DNA from: Thalassospira sp. HJ
GTDB lineage: Bacteria > Pseudomonadota > Alphaproteobacteria > Rhodospirillales > Thalassospiraceae
Length of the DNA: 64,000 bases
NCBI RefSeq assembly: GCF_000948415.1
Contig: NZ_JYII01000019.1
Coordinates: 186,001-250,000, forward strand
Direction: 5' to 3'
Shown here: in pieces, positions 1-7,743 of the stretch
How positions within the stretch are numbered: the stretch's first letter is position 1
Layout: the number at the start of each line of letters is the position of its first letter
Notes under the pieces: generated by a model
What the model saw: the letters and a program-made list of their open reading frames with translations, nothing else
The model's database searches: none
What the model was told of the DNA's origin: nothing
Made by a program: the position numbers and the translations under genes

Positions 1-250
1 CATGGTTTTCAAGAAGGCACTCGGATAATTCCTTGATCGGATCGCACAGGCCTTCGATGACATCAGGGGAAACCCACTGACCAACCTGCACGCCATGATC
101 ATAGGTATCGCGCCAAGCCGCGTTTACAAGCATTCGCCCTTCGTCTGGATCATATGCTCCAGACGGCAAACACAGGTGGCTGATCAACGCCGTCAACGTA
201 CCGACGGAATCGATTGCGTTGATGTCTCCCATAGCGGCTTTATTCGTCAT
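1..250 (-). CDS. Hypothetical protein, 3' end outside window
   Basis: An open frame of 83 codons reads leftwards from an ATG at 248-250 and leaves the window without a stop. The visible N-terminal part is soluble and acidic, with no membrane segment or signal peptide; it contains WRDTYDHGVQVGQWVSPDVI and ends near IKELSECLLENH. I do not recognise a family. It is divergent from the TerB-like gene at 619. Codon use looks like that of the neighbours, which is the main support for its being real. Its true length and function cannot be judged from this fragment. Confidence 0.5.
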   Translation of the reverse strand, partial: MTNKAAMGDINAIDSVGTLTALISHLCLPSGAYDPDEGRMLVNAAWRDTYDHGVQVGQWVSPDVIEGLCDPIKELSECLLENH

Positions 251-618
251 GTTTGTTGTCGCTGCGCGACCATAACTGCTACCCCATGCAGTGCAAAGCC
301 AAATTTTCCCCGACGAGAGCCAATAACCCCAATCATTCCGCTTGCATTTTTATAGCGGCTTCATTTTTCGTTCTTCTGATCGCACACGCCGTGTTTTTCA
401 CGGCTTTCTGCGCCCGTGCGACCGGTGCAAACAGAATGAACGCGATTTCACTACATATTCCTTAAAATCCCTGAAATTTCATCGCTTAGCTGTTGCCCAT
501 GGAAGGTTATCGTCATACCATCGGGCGGCTCGGGGGTTTTCACACTGTCCGGATAAAAACGTCTCTTGTCCGGATAAACAGCGTTTCAGGGAACCATCCT
601 CGAAAAGGAGTAACCAAC
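251..618. other. Intergenic region between divergent genes
   Basis: About 370 bases without a convincing gene; short open frames here have no ribosome-binding site and unusual composition. It must hold the promoters of both divergent genes. The only structure I see is a 12-base direct repeat close to the right-hand gene, listed separately. Confidence 0.5.
546..578 (+). promoter_or_regulatory. Tandem 12-bp repeat upstream of the TerB-like gene
   Basis: The 12-mer TGTCCGGATAAA occurs at 546-557 and again at 567-578, a 21-bp period (two helical turns), about 40 bases before the start codon at 619. The spacing would suit two copies of a DNA-binding protein on one face of the helix. This is a positional inference; no regulator is known from the sequence. 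Confidence 0.35.
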
Positions 619-1032
619 GTGATTTCGCATCAGGACGCCTTGATCTACACAATGGTTATGGTTTCGGCCGCCGATAATGACATCACCGATGCCGAACTTT
701 CCGCGATGGGCCGCCGGGTCCGTTATCTTCCGATTTTTGCCGGGTTTGACAATGATGGCGTGACCAGTGTTGCGCGCGATTGTGCCAAACTGCTTGGCGA
801 AGAAGACGGCATGGACCGCGCGCTGGATCTGATCCGCGATGCCCTGCCGCGCAAACTGCGCGAAACGGCCTATGTCTTTGCCTGCGAAATCGTCCTTTCC
901 GACAGCGAAATCAGCCAGGAAGAACTGCGTATTCTGGAATTGCTGCGCCACCGCCTTGATATCGACCGCTTGGTCGGATCGGCGATTGAACGCGCCATGG
1001 CGGCACGCTATGTCCGGCCGGGTGATTTCTAA
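619..1032 (+). CDS. TerB-like (tellurite resistance TerB family) protein
   Basis: A 137-residue, mostly helical acidic protein. The GTG start at 619 is chosen because AAAAGGAG lies 8 bases upstream; the frame extends further upstream but without a ribosome-binding site. Two acidic, EF-hand-like stretches, AADNDITDAEL near the N-terminus and LSDSEISQEEL near the C-terminus, are typical of the TerB/DjlA-N fold, which binds divalent metal and is thought to sense membrane or metal stress. It stands alone with no other ter genes nearby, so a role in tellurite resistance is not implied. The family call is from pattern recognition and is fairly secure; the role is unknown. Confidence 0.7.
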   Translation: MISHQDALIYTMVMVSAADNDITDAELSAMGRRVRYLPIFAGFDNDGVTSVARDCAKLLGEEDGMDRALDLIRDALPRKLRETAYVFACEIVLSDSEISQEELRILELLRHRLDIDRLVGSAIERAMAARYVRPGDF

Positions 1033-1277
1033 ACTCAGCATTTTGTCTGGCGTCATCAGCATAAAAAAACAGGATGGCCTGTAAGATCAAAATTGCGGAA
1101 CCAAAAGCGCGCTTGGGGCGTTAGCCCAGAACCCGCTGCTTTCACGGATGCCGCAATGTGATATGGCCTGACTGACAAACTCTATCGACTTCGTGAACCC
1201 ATTGCTGGCCGGGTTTGCGTTGCCTGTTCTGATTTTGCCACCGCCACTTACGATCGCCATACAAAGGAACTGCTGTC

Positions 1278-2162
1278 ATGACCGCTCTTGCCGGGGAAAA
1301 CATTGCCTTTATCGGACTTGGATTGATGGGGCGTCCGATGGCGCTTAATCTTGAAAAGGCCGGTGCGGTTCTGACCGTCAACACCCGCAATCCAGAAACG
1401 CTTAATGCCTTTGAAGACCTTGGTATCGCAACTGCCGGAACCCCGGCCGATGCCGTGGCCGAGGCTGATATTGTCATCATCTGTGTGGCCAACACGGTCG
1501 CGCTTGAAAATGTCCTTCTGGGCGAAGACGGTATTATCGACGGCATGGAAGAAGGCACGATTGTCATCGATATGGGCACAACCTCGGTCGAAGCCACCCG
1601 TCGTTTTGCCGATGCGGTTGATGAGGCCGGCGGCACCTGGATTGATGCCCCGGTATCGGGCGGCACGCACGGGGCTGAAAACGGCACCCTTTCGATCATG
1701 GTTGGGGCGGATAAGGAAGATTTCGAACGTGCGCGCCGCGTGTTTGATGTTCTGGGCGCACGCGTTACCCATGTTGGTGACGTCAGTTCCGGTCAGATCG
1801 CCAAGGCCGCCAACCAGATGATTGTCGGCATCACCATTGGTGCGGTTGCCGAAGCCTTTTCAATGGCCGATGAAGCCAATGTCGATTTGGACAAGCTGCG
1901 CTCCGCGCTCACCGGTGGTTTTGCCGATTCAGCGATCCTTCAAAAGCATGGCGAACGCATGATCGAACGCAATTTCGTGCCGGGCGGCAAGGTCGTCACC
2001 CAGCGCAAGGACCTGTTCCAGGCGCTTGAGTTTTCCGAAGGCGAACTGGGTGTCGAACTGCCGATCACCCGCCTTGCCATGGAGCTGTATGACGAACTGA
2101 TCGAAATGGGCGATGGCGATCTCGATCACTCCGCCCTGATCAAAGTCTATGAAGAAGACTGA
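1278..2162 (+). CDS. NAD(P)-dependent 3-hydroxyisobutyrate dehydrogenase-family oxidoreductase
   Basis: A 294-residue cytoplasmic enzyme of the beta-hydroxyacid dehydrogenase family, at the usual length. The N-terminal Rossmann motif is IAFIGLGLMGRPMALNL (GxGxxG), the substrate-binding signature is DAPVSGGTHGAENGTLSIMV, and the catalytic lysine lies in KAANQM. Relatives oxidise 3-hydroxyisobutyrate, tartronate semialdehyde or related short hydroxyacids; the sequence alone does not settle the substrate. No valine-catabolism or glyoxylate genes are adjacent, so mmsB or garR is not assigned. Its last 14 bases overlap the start of the next gene, implying co-translation. Confidence 0.85.
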   Translation: MTALAGENIAFIGLGLMGRPMALNLEKAGAVLTVNTRNPETLNAFEDLGIATAGTPADAVAEADIVIICVANTVALENVLLGEDGIIDGMEEGTIVIDMGTTSVEATRRFADAVDEAGGTWIDAPVSGGTHGAENGTLSIMVGADKEDFERARRVFDVLGARVTHVGDVSSGQIAKAANQMIVGITIGAVAEAFSMADEANVDLDKLRSALTGGFADSAILQKHGERMIERNFVPGGKVVTQRKDLFQALEFSEGELGVELPITRLAMELYDELIEMGDGDLDHSALIKVYEED

Positions 2163-2400
2163 TCCCGTTTCCGTCGAACTGACATCGGTTTTAACCTGCC
2201 CCGAATGCGGGCATGTCGAAACCGAAACCATGCCGACCGACGCCTGCCAGTATTTCTATGACTGCAAGGGCTGCGGCGCTGTTTTGCGACCCAAACCGGG
2301 TGACTGCTGCGTTTTCTGTTCCTATGGCAGCGTCCCCTGCCCACCGATCCAGTTGCATGGCCGGGGAAAAGATGGCGGCTGTTGCGGACACGGTAACTAG
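2149..2400 (+). CDS. GDCCVxC-motif small cysteine-rich protein
   Basis: An 83-residue protein overlapping the dehydrogenase gene by 14 bases. It contains CPEC, a CKGCG pair and the signature GDCCVFC, and ends in a Cys-Cys-Gly-His tail. The four paired cysteine clusters suggest a zinc-ribbon-like or other metal-binding fold. Proteins with the GDCCVxC signature are widespread small proteins, sometimes near metal-resistance genes; their function is not established. Its TAG stop at 2398-2400 lies inside the terminal CTAG of the structured repeat that follows, so insertion of that repeat may have set the present C-terminus. Confidence 0.75.
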   Translation: MKKTDPVSVELTSVLTCPECGHVETETMPTDACQYFYDCKGCGAVLRPKPGDCCVFCSYGSVPCPPIQLHGRGKDGGCCGHGN

Positions 2401-2663
2401 GGTCCAAACTCATTCAAATGACCGACCCGGCAATTGATATGAGAGAAATGGCAAGGAAAAGCCCGCAGATCGGGCTGATCCCCGACCAAGGGATTTGACG
2501 CAGAGGCTTTCTCTCATATCAGTTGTCCTTCGGATCACCCGGATTTGCACGGGCTACTTTGTCGCAAAACATTGAAAGATATATATCTTCCTGCGTTTTT
2601 GCTTCGCGTATCCGCACAAATCCGGGAGACCGGGACGATTATTTGAATGAGTTTGGCCCCTAG
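2397..2663 (-). repeat. Structured 267-nt element, copy A (minus orientation)
   Basis: The ends form an imperfect inverted repeat of about 30 bases (AAACTCATTCAAAT on the left, ATTTGAATGAGTTT on the right, bounded by CTAG). Inside are two arms. One closes with CCCGGATTTG/CAAATCCGGG (about 2557-2631), the other with TGATATGAGAGAAA/TTTCTCTCATATCA (about 2434-2522). Read on the minus strand, the loops carry CTGCGTCAAATCCCTTG and TTTTGCGACA, which are shared with the copies at 38.1 and 52.7 kb. It has no open frame of note. On the minus strand it follows the gene ending at 2676 in the reverse direction and could be in its 3' untranslated region. Length, structure and loop motifs match the other copies; function is unknown. 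Confidence 0.85.
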
Positions 2664-2675
2664 GTCCCCGAAAAA

Positions 2676-3221
2676 TCAGGCAACAATGCCCGGCTTGTGA
2701 CTGCCGATCCGATAAAGGTAAAGTCGATCAGACCCTGTTTTCATCGGCACTTCGCCAAAGGCCTGCCAGCCCGGAATGGCGAAGGCGCGTGAAATCACAA
2801 TGCCGCCGCTTGTCATCCGTTCGGCCAAAACATCACCGACATCGCTCATCACCCGCGGATCAAGGAAACAGACCACAACATCCCCCGGGTTGCGATCAAG
2901 GGTGCGAAAATCAGCCCGGATAAAATCAAGATTGGGCTTGGCGGCCAGAACGGCACGCATACGGCTGATGGCATATGGGATTGGCGAAAGCTCGATCCCC
3001 GTCACTTTGACGTCCGGCCGGGCTCGCGCAATCGCCAAAGCAAGATCACCCCAGCCCGATCCGAAATCGCTCACCATCTTGGTATCATTCGGTATATAGG
3101 CGATGATTTCCTCGGCCGCCTTGGGTGATGTCGGCATCGGAACCGCACGCAGACGGATTGCATAAACCGCAATCAGCGCCAAAATAATCCCGACAAGGGC
3201 CAGTACGGATAAATCAGTCAT
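2676..3221 (-). CDS. Membrane-anchored class I SAM-dependent methyltransferase
   Basis: From the ATG at 3221 the product has 181 residues. A longer frame exists but would run into the divergent slyX gene. Residues 4-24 form one membrane segment, followed by a Rossmann methyltransferase core: motif I SDFGSGWGD at about 51-59, the acidic ribose-binding residue in TGIELS at about 77, and CFLDP at about 118-122. The core is short and lacks a clear substrate domain. Family members of this type are often annotated only as methyltransferases; the substrate is unknown. It is followed on its own strand by copy A of the structured element. Confidence 0.65.
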   Translation of the reverse strand: MTDLSVLALVGIILALIAVYAIRLRAVPMPTSPKAAEEIIAYIPNDTKMVSDFGSGWGDLALAIARARPDVKVTGIELSPIPYAISRMRAVLAAKPNLDFIRADFRTLDRNPGDVVVCFLDPRVMSDVGDVLAERMTSGGIVISRAFAIPGWQAFGEVPMKTGSDRLYLYRIGSHKPGIVA

Positions 3222-3332
3222 CAACCATCCAGATATGTTAGGGTCCGCTCCGGGCAGTCGTGCCACAGGCTTGCATATACCGCAAGTCGCGCTAAAAGCA
3301 CGAAACAAAGTCATTTGCAGAAGATCGAAGTC

Positions 3333-3551
3333 ATGAGCCACGAAGAAATCGACAGCCGCGTCACAGAGCTTGAAACACAGCTTACCCACATGGAAACCGT
3401 CGTCAGCGACCTGTCCGACATGATCAAATCCCAGTGGGACCGCATTGATATGCTCGAACGTCAGAACAAATTAATGACGTCTGATATTAAACGCATGATC
3501 GATTTCCTGCGTACAGCACCAGAAGACGACGCACCACCACCGCATTATTGA
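3333..3551 (+). CDS. slyX: SlyX family coiled-coil protein
   Basis: A 72-residue protein with a heptad-rich N-terminal two-thirds (RVTELETQLTHMETVVSDLS) and a proline-rich end, DDAPPPHY, which is the hallmark of SlyX. The ATG at 3333 is preferred over an upstream TTG because it matches the family start. SlyX is a small conserved protein of unknown molecular function found in many proteobacteria. It is divergent from the methyltransferase gene and lies 54 bases before the DUF3095 gene. Confidence 0.85.
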   Translation: MSHEEIDSRVTELETQLTHMETVVSDLSDMIKSQWDRIDMLERQNKLMTSDIKRMIDFLRTAPEDDAPPPHY

Positions 3552-3605
3552 TGGCATTGCGGTCCGTCGATTTCGGCTGCCATCCCGCGCACTTGAAAGA
3601 CCGAT

Positions 3606-4781
3606 GTGACCAACTTTTATCTCGACATACCCACCTTTGACGCCTTCGAAAAAGTTTTGGATGGCGGGGTTTACCATGCCCTGCCAGATGACTGGTGGGT
3701 TGGCACGTCCGATGTCATCGGATCGACCAAGGCGGTCGAAGCAGGGCGATACAAGGACGTCAATATGGTCGGCGCATCGGTTATTTGCGCCGTCAGTAAC
3801 GCGCTTGGCCATTCCGACTACCCGTTCCTGTTTGGCGGCGATGGGGCCAGTTTCGCCTGCCCGCCTGATAAAATCGACGCCGTGCGCGATGCCATGGCGG
3901 CCACTGCGACCTGGGCGGTTGAGACACTTGATCTTGGATTGCGGGTTGGGCTGGTCAGGATTTCCGATATCCGTGCGGCCAACCGTGATGTGCGTGTTGC
4001 CCGCTATGCTGTTTCCGATCCTGTATCCTATGCCATGTTTGCCGGTGGCGGCATGCAATGGGCCGAAGACCAGATGAAGCAGGGCAACAACCTGATCCCG
4101 CCTGCCCAATCCGGCAGCCGCCCGGACCTGACCGGGCTGTCATGCCGCTGGTCACCGATCCGGGCCGAGGGATCAGACGTCATCCTGTCGATCATTGTCG
4201 CCCCGCGCGATGACCGCGCGCGGTTTGACGAAACCGTGGGCAATCTGTTTGCCATCCTTGATGACAGCCCGCGCAAAAGCAGCCCGATTCCAGCAAGCGG
4301 CCCAGACGTCGCCTTTCCGCCGCCCGGCCTGCATCTTGAGGCCGAGGCGACCAAACATAAGGAAGGCGGCTATATCAAAGCCTGGCTCAAGGCGCTTTAT
4401 ATCGCGCTGATCGCGGCCATCCTGATGAAAACCGGCTGGAAGCTCGGCGCGTTTGATCCGCGCCGCTATCGCGATTACACCGGCTATAATACCGACTTCC
4501 GAAAATTCGGTGATGGCCTGTGGATGACGGTGATGTGCAGTGCCGCGCGCGCCGAAGAAGTCGAAGCCCACCTGCACGCCGCCGAGCTCAGCGGTGCCGT
4601 GCATTTCGGCACCCACCGCCAACGCAGTGCCATCATGACCTGCATCGTGCCATCGATCACCAATGATGCGCATTTCCATTTCCTCGATGGTGGCGAAGGC
4701 GGCTATACGGCTGCCGCAACCGCCTTCAAGGCAAAGGTCAAACGCGACAGGAATGCTACCCCCGCACCTTCTAATGCATGA
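3606..4781 (+). CDS. DUF3095 family protein (adenylate-cyclase-like)
   Basis: A 391-residue protein from a GTG start preceded by GAAAGA. Features typical of DUF3095 are the N-terminal FYLDIPTFDAFEKVLDG, then WWVGTSDVIGSTKAVEAGRYKDVNMVGA, then PFLFGGDGASFACP. The second resembles the first metal-binding strand of class III nucleotide cyclases (D-IGSTK) and the third the GGDG hairpin. The C-terminal half has a short hydrophobic stretch (ALYIALIAAILM) and a conserved tail. Family assignment is secure; cyclase activity is not demonstrated for the family and is only suggested by the motifs. Confidence 0.8.
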   Translation: MTNFYLDIPTFDAFEKVLDGGVYHALPDDWWVGTSDVIGSTKAVEAGRYKDVNMVGASVICAVSNALGHSDYPFLFGGDGASFACPPDKIDAVRDAMAATATWAVETLDLGLRVGLVRISDIRAANRDVRVARYAVSDPVSYAMFAGGGMQWAEDQMKQGNNLIPPAQSGSRPDLTGLSCRWSPIRAEGSDVILSIIVAPRDDRARFDETVGNLFAILDDSPRKSSPIPASGPDVAFPPPGLHLEAEATKHKEGGYIKAWLKALYIALIAAILMKTGWKLGAFDPRRYRDYTGYNTDFRKFGDGLWMTVMCSAARAEEVEAHLHAAELSGAVHFGTHRQRSAIMTCIVPSITNDAHFHFLDGGEGGYTAAATAFKAKVKRDRNATPAPSNA

Positions 4782-4806
4782 AATGCATCAATTGTTGCGA
4801 AACAAT
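4774..4806. promoter_or_regulatory. Two short repeats upstream of the LysR gene
   Basis: ATGCAT-gaa-ATGCAT at 4774-4788 is followed directly by the inverted repeat ATTGTT-gcga-AACAAT at 4791-4806, about 68 bases before the LysR start. A palindrome at this distance is compatible with autoregulation by the LysR protein, but the usual T-N11-A spacing is not clear. Low-confidence inference. Confidence 0.3.
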
Positions 4807-4873
4807 AGATTTCTTGCATGGCCGTCCTGTTTAGCGGACACTCCCCTGATCCCGGAATGATCAGGACAGCCCC

Positions 4874-5821
4874 ATGGACACCCGCGAGCTTGAAACCCTT
4901 ATCGCTGTTGCCGACGCGCAATCCTTTCACGGTGCCGCAGATCGCCTTGGCCTGACACAGCCCGCCGTCACCCGCCGGATCCAGCGCCTTGAAGAACGTA
5001 TTGGCAAAAGCCTGTTTGATCGCACGACAAAGCCACTGCAACCGACCATCGCCGGCCACCGGGCGCTTACCGAGGCCCGCGATCTTCTGCGTCGCCTTGA
5101 CGGGTTCAGTGATTCGGTTGCCGGTAACACCAAACGCCACGGCCCGTTCCGGCTTGGACTAAGCCACGGGGCAGCCCCGCTTCTGGCCGCCAACGAACTC
5201 CGCGCCCTCCACCAAGCGTTCCCGGATATGTCGCTTTCGATCAAGATGGGCTGGTCGGCGGAGCTTCTGCCGCTTCTGCGCCGGGGCGAAATTGATGCGA
5301 TGCTCTCGCTTGATGGGCCAAACGGCATTGTTGGCGGGGTGCAAAGCCGTGATTTGCCAGCCAGCCTGTCACCACAAACCCTGCTTGATGACCATATCGT
5401 CGCCATCGGCCCGAAATCCGGCCGTGATCATCCATCCAATATTGCCGAGCTTGCCCAAAACCCGATGATTCTGATGCCCGAAGGTTGCACCTTCCGCGCA
5501 CTTGGAAATGCATGGGCGCATAAAAACGGGGTCGAATTTACCTCGGTCCTTGAGGTGTCCGCCCTTGAATTGCAGATCGAAATGGTCGCCGCCGGGGCCG
5601 GATACGGCATCATGGCACGGCGTTTCTGCCTGCACAGCCCGGCAGCTGATCGCATCAAAATCCTTGATATTCCCGGCATGAACTGGGGCATGGCGATCAC
5701 GCTGATTCGCCGCGCCTCAAGTTCCGATCTTGATGACATTATCGACAAGGTCGGGGAGCTTGTGATGGAAGCTGGTAAAATATCCAACATCGATCATGCA
5801 GAAATGTTATCAGCTTCATAA
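4874..5821 (+). CDS. LysR family transcriptional regulator
   Basis: A 315-residue LysR-type regulator. The N-terminal winged helix-turn-helix is in SFHGAADRLGLTQPAVTRRI (about residues 17-36), followed by the linker helix and a periplasmic-binding-protein-like effector domain to about residue 300. It ends 78 bases before the start of an MFS transporter on the same strand, so the transporter is a likely target. This arrangement, regulator upstream in the same direction rather than divergent, is less usual for LysR genes. The inducer is unknown. Confidence 0.85.
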   Translation: MDTRELETLIAVADAQSFHGAADRLGLTQPAVTRRIQRLEERIGKSLFDRTTKPLQPTIAGHRALTEARDLLRRLDGFSDSVAGNTKRHGPFRLGLSHGAAPLLAANELRALHQAFPDMSLSIKMGWSAELLPLLRRGEIDAMLSLDGPNGIVGGVQSRDLPASLSPQTLLDDHIVAIGPKSGRDHPSNIAELAQNPMILMPEGCTFRALGNAWAHKNGVEFTSVLEVSALELQIEMVAAGAGYGIMARRFCLHSPAADRIKILDIPGMNWGMAITLIRRASSSDLDDIIDKVGELVMEAGKISNIDHAEMLSAS

Positions 5822-5899
5822 TCCGAATGAATTGGACGCATGCCACCACCGCGTTCACTATCACAACAACAAAACAGGTATCTCGCCGGAGAAAACGTC

Positions 5900-7150
5900 A
5901 TGAGCCCCACTCAAAGCCCTACCCGTATGGCGCTTTTGCGCGCCACCAAATGGTTTCCCTGGATCGTATTGCTGTGTGGCGGCCTTGTGCTGTCGCTTAA
6001 CCTTGGTGTGCGTCAGTCGCTCGGGCTTTTCATTCCAAACATGCTCAATGACACCGGCTGGAGTGCGGCAACATTCGGTCTGGCCTTTGCCATTCAAAAC
6101 CTGATGTGGGGTGTTTCGGCCCCGATTGCTGGCGCCCTAGCGGATCGTTTTGGCACCACGCGCACCCTGATTGGTGGGGCTGCGATCTATGCCGCTGGCC
6201 TTTACATGATGGGCACCTCAAGCTCGCCCGGTGAACTGCACCTGACGGCTGGCTTCCTGATTGGTACCGGGGTTGGCTCCACCAGTTTCCCGGTCATTCT
6301 GGCCGCCATCAGCCGTGTCTTCCCGCCCCATAAGCGCAGCTTTGCACTTGGCCTTGCCTCGGCTGGTGGCTCCGTCGGGCAGTTTGTCATGGCTCCGACC
6401 GCGCAGATGCTCAACGGCTCGCTTGGGTATGTCACGACACTTATGATTTTGGCCGCCATTGCCATGCTGATGGTCCCGGCCGCCTTTGCGCTCACCGGCA
6501 AGGCCGATGGCCATAGCCCAACGGCAACACCCGACCTTGGCCCGCAAGGTTTGATGGCAGCCTTCCACGAGGCGCGCAAACATCGCGGCTTCATGTTGCT
6601 CAATGCCGGCTTCTTTGTCTGTGGCTTCCACGTTGCCGTAGTCACCACCCACCTGCCGACCTTCACCGCCCTTTGCGGCCTGCCAAGTTCGGTCGCGGCC
6701 GAAGGTCTGGCTTTGATCGGCCTGTTTAACATCTTTGGCACGCTGACGGCGGGTTGGGCCGGCGGACGGTTTAGCAAGAAGTTCGGTCTGTCGTTTATTT
6801 ACGGCATGCGGGCTGTGGTCATTCTGATCTTTATCTTTGCGCCCCAAACCTCTGAAACCATCTTGCTGTTTTCCGCGACACTTGGCGCGCTTTGGTTGTC
6901 CACCGTTCCGCTCACCAGTGGCCTGATCGCACAGGTTTTCGGTCCGCGTTACATGGCCACCCTGTTTGGCATTGTCATGCTCAGCCACCAGATCGGCGCG
7001 TTCTTTGGCGCCTGGATGGGCGGGATCGTCTATGACATGACTGGCAATTTCGATGCTGTCTGGTGGGTCTCGGTCGCACTTGGCGTCTTTGCCGCCCTTG
7101 TGCATATGCCAATCGATGATCGTGAACTGCGCTCGACTGCCAAGGCATAA
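5900..7150 (+). CDS. MFS transporter (inner membrane, about 12 TM)
   Basis: A 416-residue major facilitator from the ATG at 5900, which has CCGGAGAA eight bases upstream; a longer frame from 5840 lacks such a site. The hydropathy pattern gives about 12 membrane segments with a central loop around SPTATPDLGPQG. The MFS loop signature is GALADRFGTTRTL after the second segment, repeated more weakly as GWAGGRFSKKFGL in the second half. It resembles the oxalate/monocarboxylate-type MFS carriers. The substrate is unknown; control by the upstream LysR gene is likely. A strong terminator follows. Confidence 0.85.
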   Translation: MSPTQSPTRMALLRATKWFPWIVLLCGGLVLSLNLGVRQSLGLFIPNMLNDTGWSAATFGLAFAIQNLMWGVSAPIAGALADRFGTTRTLIGGAAIYAAGLYMMGTSSSPGELHLTAGFLIGTGVGSTSFPVILAAISRVFPPHKRSFALGLASAGGSVGQFVMAPTAQMLNGSLGYVTTLMILAAIAMLMVPAAFALTGKADGHSPTATPDLGPQGLMAAFHEARKHRGFMLLNAGFFVCGFHVAVVTTHLPTFTALCGLPSSVAAEGLALIGLFNIFGTLTAGWAGGRFSKKFGLSFIYGMRAVVILIFIFAPQTSETILLFSATLGALWLSTVPLTSGLIAQVFGPRYMATLFGIVMLSHQIGAFFGAWMGGIVYDMTGNFDAVWWVSVALGVFAALVHMPIDDRELRSTAKA

Positions 7151-7182
7151 CGCGAGCGGCACGTGCCCGTTTCACCAATATC

Positions 7183-7220
7183 AAGCAGCGCCGGACACCA
7201 ATCTGGCGCTGCTTTTTTTG
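7183..7220 (+). terminator. Rho-independent terminator after the MFS gene
   Basis: AGCAGCGCC and GGCGCTGCT form a stem of about nine base pairs, followed by seven T residues. It lies between the MFS stop codon and the greB start and isolates the two genes. Confidence 0.85.
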
Positions 7221-7261
7221 ATCTCTTTTCCAACCATCTGCTTTGCGCTAAAACGCAAGCC

Positions 7262-7741
7262 ATGGACAGACCGATATATATCACCCCCGAAGGGCTGGAC
7301 GCCCTTAAATCCGAACTCGACCACCTTTGGAAAAAGGAACGGCCGGAAGTCGTCGCAGTCGTCCATTGGGCGGCGGGCAATGGCGATCGTTCGGAAAACG
7401 GGGATTACATCTATGGCAAAAAGCGCCTGCGCGAAATTGATCGCCGCGTGCGTTATCTGCGCAAGCGGATCGAAGATGCCGTGGTCGTCCGTTCCGAAGA
7501 ACAACCTGATCATGCCCACATCTTCTTTGGCGCCACCGTCACCTACGTCAATGCACGTGACGAGGAAAAAACCATCCGCATCGTCGGCGAGGACGAGGCA
7601 GATAGCCTCAATGGCAAGATCAGCTGGATTTCGCCTGTGGCCCGCGCCCTGATGAAATCAGGTGTCGGCGATGTCGTGACCGTCCGTACCCCGGCGGGTG
7701 AGGACGAGCTGGAAGTGCTTGAGATCAGCTATCCGGTGTAA
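7262..7741 (+). CDS. greB: Transcription elongation factor GreB
   Basis: 159 residues from the ATG at 7262; the frame extends upstream through the terminator, so the internal start is preferred. The N-terminal coiled coil carries the conserved tip GNGDRSENGDYIYGKKR, where the acidic pair that stimulates RNA polymerase cleavage activity lies. The C-terminal FKBP-like domain includes FFGATVTYVNA and SWISPVARALM. The basic patch and the YIYGKKRLREIDRRVR segment favour GreB over GreA. It rescues backtracked RNA polymerase by promoting transcript cleavage. Confidence 0.92.
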   Translation: MDRPIYITPEGLDALKSELDHLWKKERPEVVAVVHWAAGNGDRSENGDYIYGKKRLREIDRRVRYLRKRIEDAVVVRSEEQPDHAHIFFGATVTYVNARDEEKTIRIVGEDEADSLNGKISWISPVARALMKSGVGDVVTVRTPAGEDELEVLEISYPV

Positions 7742-7743
7742 CG

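Noticed and set aside
586..1062. Minus-strand frame opposite the TerB-like gene
   Set aside because: The plus-strand gene has a strong ribosome-binding site and a family match; the minus frame has neither.
2397..2663. Treating the structured element as an ordinary MITE or insertion sequence end
   Set aside because: Decaying mobile repeats do not keep pairing while changing both strands, and no transposase or target-site duplication is evident. Mobility as folded single-stranded DNA remains possible.
6218..7162. 314-codon frame opposite the MFS gene
   Set aside because: Highly charged product that mirrors a membrane protein; shadow frame.
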